Part shown: positions 61,476 to 64,000 of the stretch, one piece after another | How positions within the stretch are numbered: the stretch's first letter is position 1 | How the letters are laid out: each line of letters starts with the position of its first letter | DNA from: Pseudosulfitobacter pseudonitzschiae | GTDB taxonomy: Bacteria > Pseudomonadota > Alphaproteobacteria > Rhodobacterales > Rhodobacteraceae | Assembly (NCBI RefSeq): GCF_002222635.1 | Contig: NZ_CP022415.1 | Coordinates: forward strand, 1,178,001 to 1,242,000 | Reading direction: 5' to 3' | DNA length: 64,000 nt | Made by a program: the position numbers and the translations under genes | The notes under the pieces: generated by a model | What the model was told of the DNA's origin: nothing | Databases searched by the model: none | The model's input: the letters and a program-made list of their open reading frames with translations, nothing else

Positions 61476-61506
61476 GGCGTAAGCCGACCACCGGCACGGT
61501 TACGCC
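61476..61506. other. Hairpin behind tctA
   Basis: GGCGTAA (61476-61482) pairs with TTACGCC (61500-61506); on the minus strand inner CCG/CGG can extend the stem. It begins 14 bp after the tctA stop and has no T-run. The rest of 61291-61520 has no gene; it holds the inverted repeat at 61292-61311 and a GC-rich CCCCCCGGGGGG palindrome near 61343. Confidence 0.4.
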
Positions 61507-61520
61507 TTAAGCAGCACCAT

Positions 61521-63011
61521 TCAATTCACCCGACGACGCCGACGGATCATTTTGACTAGCGGCCAGACGATCACAAGAACCGTCACAATCGCCAGAACAG
61601 CTGAGATAGGGCGCGTCACTAGCTCGGTCGGGTCACCGCGACTAATAAGCAGGGCACGACGCACGCTTTGCTCGGCCATCGGTCCCAAGATCATCCCCAG
61701 AATAACAGGGGCCAGCGGAAAATTCACCTTTTCAAGAAGATACCCCGCAAAGCCAGTGGCAAGCATCACCCATAAATCGACAGGCCGCCCATTGATGACA
61801 TAAACCCCGACGCACATGAGGATCAGGATTGTTGGCACCAAAAGAACACCCGGCAGGCGCTGGAACTGCGCAAAAACGCGGGTCGCCAGAGCACCACCAA
61901 GGGCGAAGATCAGGACTGAGGTGATCAGCATTTCCATCATAAAGCCACCAACAAGGGTCGGGTTCTGATGGAACAGTTGCGGGCCCGGTTGCAGGCCGTG
62001 GATGGTCAGTGCGCTCAGTACCAACGCCGCAACAACGTTGCCGGGGATACCCAAAGCCAACGCAGGGATCATCGACGCTGCATTGTCGGCATTGTTGCCG
62101 CATTCGGCGGCGGCAACGCCTTGGGGGTTGCCCTTGCCAAAGCTCGAGGGGTCGTCCGAGGCGTTTTTGGCCGCGTTATAGCTGAGGAAAGCCGCGATAT
62201 TTCCGCCCGCACCGGGCAGGATGCCAACGCCGATGCCGATGCCCGACGCGCGCAGCCAGGTCGGGATCAATCCACGAATCTCGCCCTTCTCGAACGGCGC
62301 GCCCGCCAATTTCAATTGCGCCGCCGAGAGCCCCTTGAGATCACATTTTTCGGCCAGTTGCAGCACGGGCGGCAATGCGTAGAGACCAACCAGAACGACG
62401 ATCAGATCAAGACCGCCCAAAAGCCATGTCTGCCCGAAGGTGAACCGCGCCTGACCCGACAGATTGTCTATACCCATCGTACCGATTAACAACCCCAGCA
62501 CCGCGGCCATAATACCTTTGACTGGATCAGAGCCTACCATAACGGCCACCGACGCCATGCCAAAAATAGCTATCCAGAAATATTCGGCCGGTCCGAAGAA
62601 CAGCGTTGTCCGCGCTAGCATCGGGCCCATGGTCATCAGGGCGATGGCGCTTGCGATGCCGCCGATGGCAGAGGACCAGCATGCGATCTTCAACGCTTTT
62701 GACGCCTCGCCACGATCCGCCATGGGGAAGCCATCGAAGGTCGTGGCGATAGATGCGGGCGTTCCGGGAATGCGCAGTAGAATTGCTGGGATGGCGCCAC
62801 CGTACATAGACCCGTTATAGATCCCCGCGACCATGGCCAAGGCAACAAGGGGATCCATTGAATAAGTCAACGGCAGCAGCAGCGCGATGGCCATGACTGG
62901 ATTCAAGCCGGGTAACGCGCCAATGAACACACCCAACAGCGTGGCGCCGATCATTGCCGTGAGCGGGCCGACTGTCAGGACGTGGGAAAGTGCGTTGGTG
63001 TAGAACTCCAT
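61521..63011 (-). CDS. tctA: Tripartite tricarboxylate transporter large permease, TctA
   Basis: Protein of 496 residues with about eleven or twelve membrane segments. The TctA signature regions are L-P-G-L-N-P-V-M-A-I-A-L-L-L-P (about 33), G-S-M-Y-G-G-A-I-P-A-I-L-L-R-I-P-G-T-P-A-S (about 68) and I-L-P-G-A-G-G-N-I-A-A-F-L-S-Y, repeated in pseudo-symmetry. It imports tricarboxylates or other organic acids with TctB and the periplasmic TctC. One base separates it from tctB. No tctDE sensor pair is seen in the window. Confidence 0.94.
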   Translation of the reverse strand: MEFYTNALSHVLTVGPLTAMIGATLLGVFIGALPGLNPVMAIALLLPLTYSMDPLVALAMVAGIYNGSMYGGAIPAILLRIPGTPASIATTFDGFPMADRGEASKALKIACWSSAIGGIASAIALMTMGPMLARTTLFFGPAEYFWIAIFGMASVAVMVGSDPVKGIMAAVLGLLIGTMGIDNLSGQARFTFGQTWLLGGLDLIVVLVGLYALPPVLQLAEKCDLKGLSAAQLKLAGAPFEKGEIRGLIPTWLRASGIGIGVGILPGAGGNIAAFLSYNAAKNASDDPSSFGKGNPQGVAAAECGNNADNAASMIPALALGIPGNVVAALVLSALTIHGLQPGPQLFHQNPTLVGGFMMEMLITSVLIFALGGALATRVFAQFQRLPGVLLVPTILILMCVGVYVINGRPVDLWVMLATGFAGYLLEKVNFPLAPVILGMILGPMAEQSVRRALLISRGDPTELVTRPISAVLAIVTVLVIVWPLVKMIRRRRRVN

Positions 63012-63012
63012 G

Positions 63013-63462
63013 TCAGCGTCCCACTGCGATAAGCGAAAGGATCACTTCGCGTGGCAAAGGTTTCTCAAGCAGAACCGAAAAGACGAGGAACACGACAGGC
63101 ATGAAGACAAGCGCTACGACAAGCGCATAAGCAAGCCGGCGAAACCCTAGTGCCAGTGGCATGGTCAACACCAGCAGGAAGGATGCGGTGTAAAAGCCCA
63201 AGGGCATGACCAGCGCCACATAGATCGTCGCAACCAGCGCGGCGGTGACCAGTTTCGCAGGTACGTCGATCAGGGTGCGCGGCTGGTTGGTCGGTTGCCG
63301 CAGTGCCTTGATCGCGACGGTCGCGCCAAGAAGCGTCAGGACAAGGCCAAGCACCATCGGATATATGCCGCTTGCCCCCTTATAGTTCGTTGCCATCCAG
63401 GCCGCGAAAATGCCGATGCTGACAAAGATCAGCCCAAGCACGATGTCCTGACGCTTTTCCAT
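63013..63462 (-). CDS. tctB: Tripartite tricarboxylate transporter small permease, TctB
   Basis: Protein of 149 residues with four hydrophobic helices (about 8-26, 34-52, 72-92, 104-140). The family is poorly conserved; G-I-Y-P-M-V-L-G-L-V-L-T-L-L-G and G-F-Y-T-A-S-F-L-L-V-L-T-M-P-L-A-L-G-F-R-R match TctB. Position between tctC and tctA settles the assignment. Confidence 0.92.
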   Translation of the reverse strand: MEKRQDIVLGLIFVSIGIFAAWMATNYKGASGIYPMVLGLVLTLLGATVAIKALRQPTNQPRTLIDVPAKLVTAALVATIYVALVMPLGFYTASFLLVLTMPLALGFRRLAYALVVALVFMPVVFLVFSVLLEKPLPREVILSLIAVGR

Positions 63463-63465
63463 TGG

Positions 63466-64000
63466 TTACAGGCCCAGTGCCTTGGACACTTCGGCAAGAG
63501 CGTCGTATTCCGACTGAAGCCGCGCGCCGAGGGCATCGCCTTTTACGACGTTCGGAACCTCACCCTTGGTCGCCAGGAATTCGACATAGCCGGGATCATT
63601 GACCGCCTCTTCAATCACATTTGCCAGCTTCTCAACAATCGCCGGGTCCAGATCTTTGGGGCCAAGGATCGCACGCCACAGCAGGGTTTCTTTGTCGGCC
63701 AGTCCAAGAGCTTCAAGCCCGGATGCACCTTCAAGCGCCGGCACGTCCGCTGCCGATGTTACAATCGGGCATTTGGCCTCACCGCTCTGGACATAGGGCA
63801 GAACGGTCGAGATCGACCCGCCATAAATGTCCACATGGTCGCCCAAAAAGTTCTGCAAGGTCTCGCCTGCGCCGCCGAATGGAATGGCAATGGCGTCGAT
63901 ATCTTTGGCTTGAAAAATGCGTTCGGCTGCCAACTGCATGGTACCGCCGATTCCGTCATTGCCATAGGTGTACTTGCCGGGGTTGGCTTCGAGCTCGGCC
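63466..64000 (-). CDS. tctC: Tripartite tricarboxylate transporter binding protein, TctC (5' end outside the window)
   Basis: C-terminal ~178 residues; the frame stays open to the last base, so the gene begins beyond it. K-Y-T-Y-G-N-D-G-I-G-G-T-M-Q-L-A-A-E and A-I-P-F-G-G-A-G-E-T-L-Q-N-F-L-G-D-H-V-D are the Bug/TctC binding-protein pattern around the ligand pocket. The periplasmic protein captures the substrate, and its identity cannot be told. It leads tctC-tctB-tctA with 3-bp spacing to tctB. Confidence 0.93.
   Translation of the reverse strand, partial: AELEANPGKYTYGNDGIGGTMQLAAERIFQAKDIDAIAIPFGGAGETLQNFLGDHVDIYGGSISTVLPYVQSGEAKCPIVTSAADVPALEGASGLEALGLADKETLLWRAILGPKDLDPAIVEKLANVIEEAVNDPGYVEFLATKGEVPNVVKGDALGARLQSEYDALAEVSKALGL

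Noticed and set aside
52300-61520. Downstream attachment site (copy of the tRNA-Val 3' end) for the island
   Set aside because: No copy of the last 15-20 bases of the tRNA gene was found in the rest of the window; it may lie beyond it or be degenerate.

Overview
The window looks like chromosome of a marine alphaproteobacterium of the Rhodobacterales (Roseobacter group). The evidence is high-GC coding sequence, the SLM-ordered cox cluster, the cysG-DUF2849-cysI-cysH-DUF934 operon, TRAP and tripartite tricarboxylate transporters, an HU protein with a long Ala-rich N-terminus, and two copies of a GC-rich intergenic repeat that I recognise from this family. I cannot name the genus.

The first 49 kb is mostly ordinary core genome. 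It runs as follows: zapA; a secreted protein of unknown function; a bolA/monothiol-glutaredoxin iron-sulfur group; a molybdenum hydroxylase cluster (xdhC-like, molybdopterin-binding protein, coxS, coxL, coxM) whose large subunit has the form II active-site motif; a 650-residue OmpA-domain protein with tandem repeats; infC, which lacks an ATG/GTG/TTG start at its proper 5' end; the assimilatory sulfate reduction operon with a divergent Lrp-type regulator; a cytochrome P450; a DctB/DctD-like two-component pair beside a dctPQM transporter; a lysE-type exporter and tpiA; an iron-sulfur carrier; a SatD/SatE-like pair; a glycerophosphodiesterase; catalase; sufT; a protease-like/RimK fusion; an NfeD/SPFH pair; tgt; lon; HU; a complete proline pathway (proB divergent from proC-proA); and two tRNA-Val genes (anticodons CAC and TAC).

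From about 49.2 kb to 61.3 kb the sequence is accessory. A tyrosine integrase lies directly behind tRNA-Val(TAC) and ends a compact six-gene minus-strand operon (ParB-like, Cys-rich membrane protein, two unknowns, AlpA-like, integrase). A sulfatase and a rhamnosyltransferase-like gene follow, in lower-GC DNA. Then come one IS1182-type element and three different IS110-type elements packed into 6 kb, separated by decayed non-coding remnants. The last 2.5 kb is a tctA-tctB-tctC operon cut by the window end.

The most interesting signals are regulatory or architectural. (1) All three IS110 elements share one layout: about 90 nt of leader holding a long-range hairpin over the transposase ribosome-binding site, and short direct repeats at the deduced ends. 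(2) The DctD-like regulator has lost the GAFTGA loop, the Walker-A lysine and the arginine-finger positions, yet two palindromes three helical turns apart lie between it and dctP, with no -24/-12 promoter visible. (3) Tandem 20-bp palindromes lie between satD and satE. (4) Perfect GGAAC-N16/17-CGTT promoters lie before catalase and the OmpA gene.
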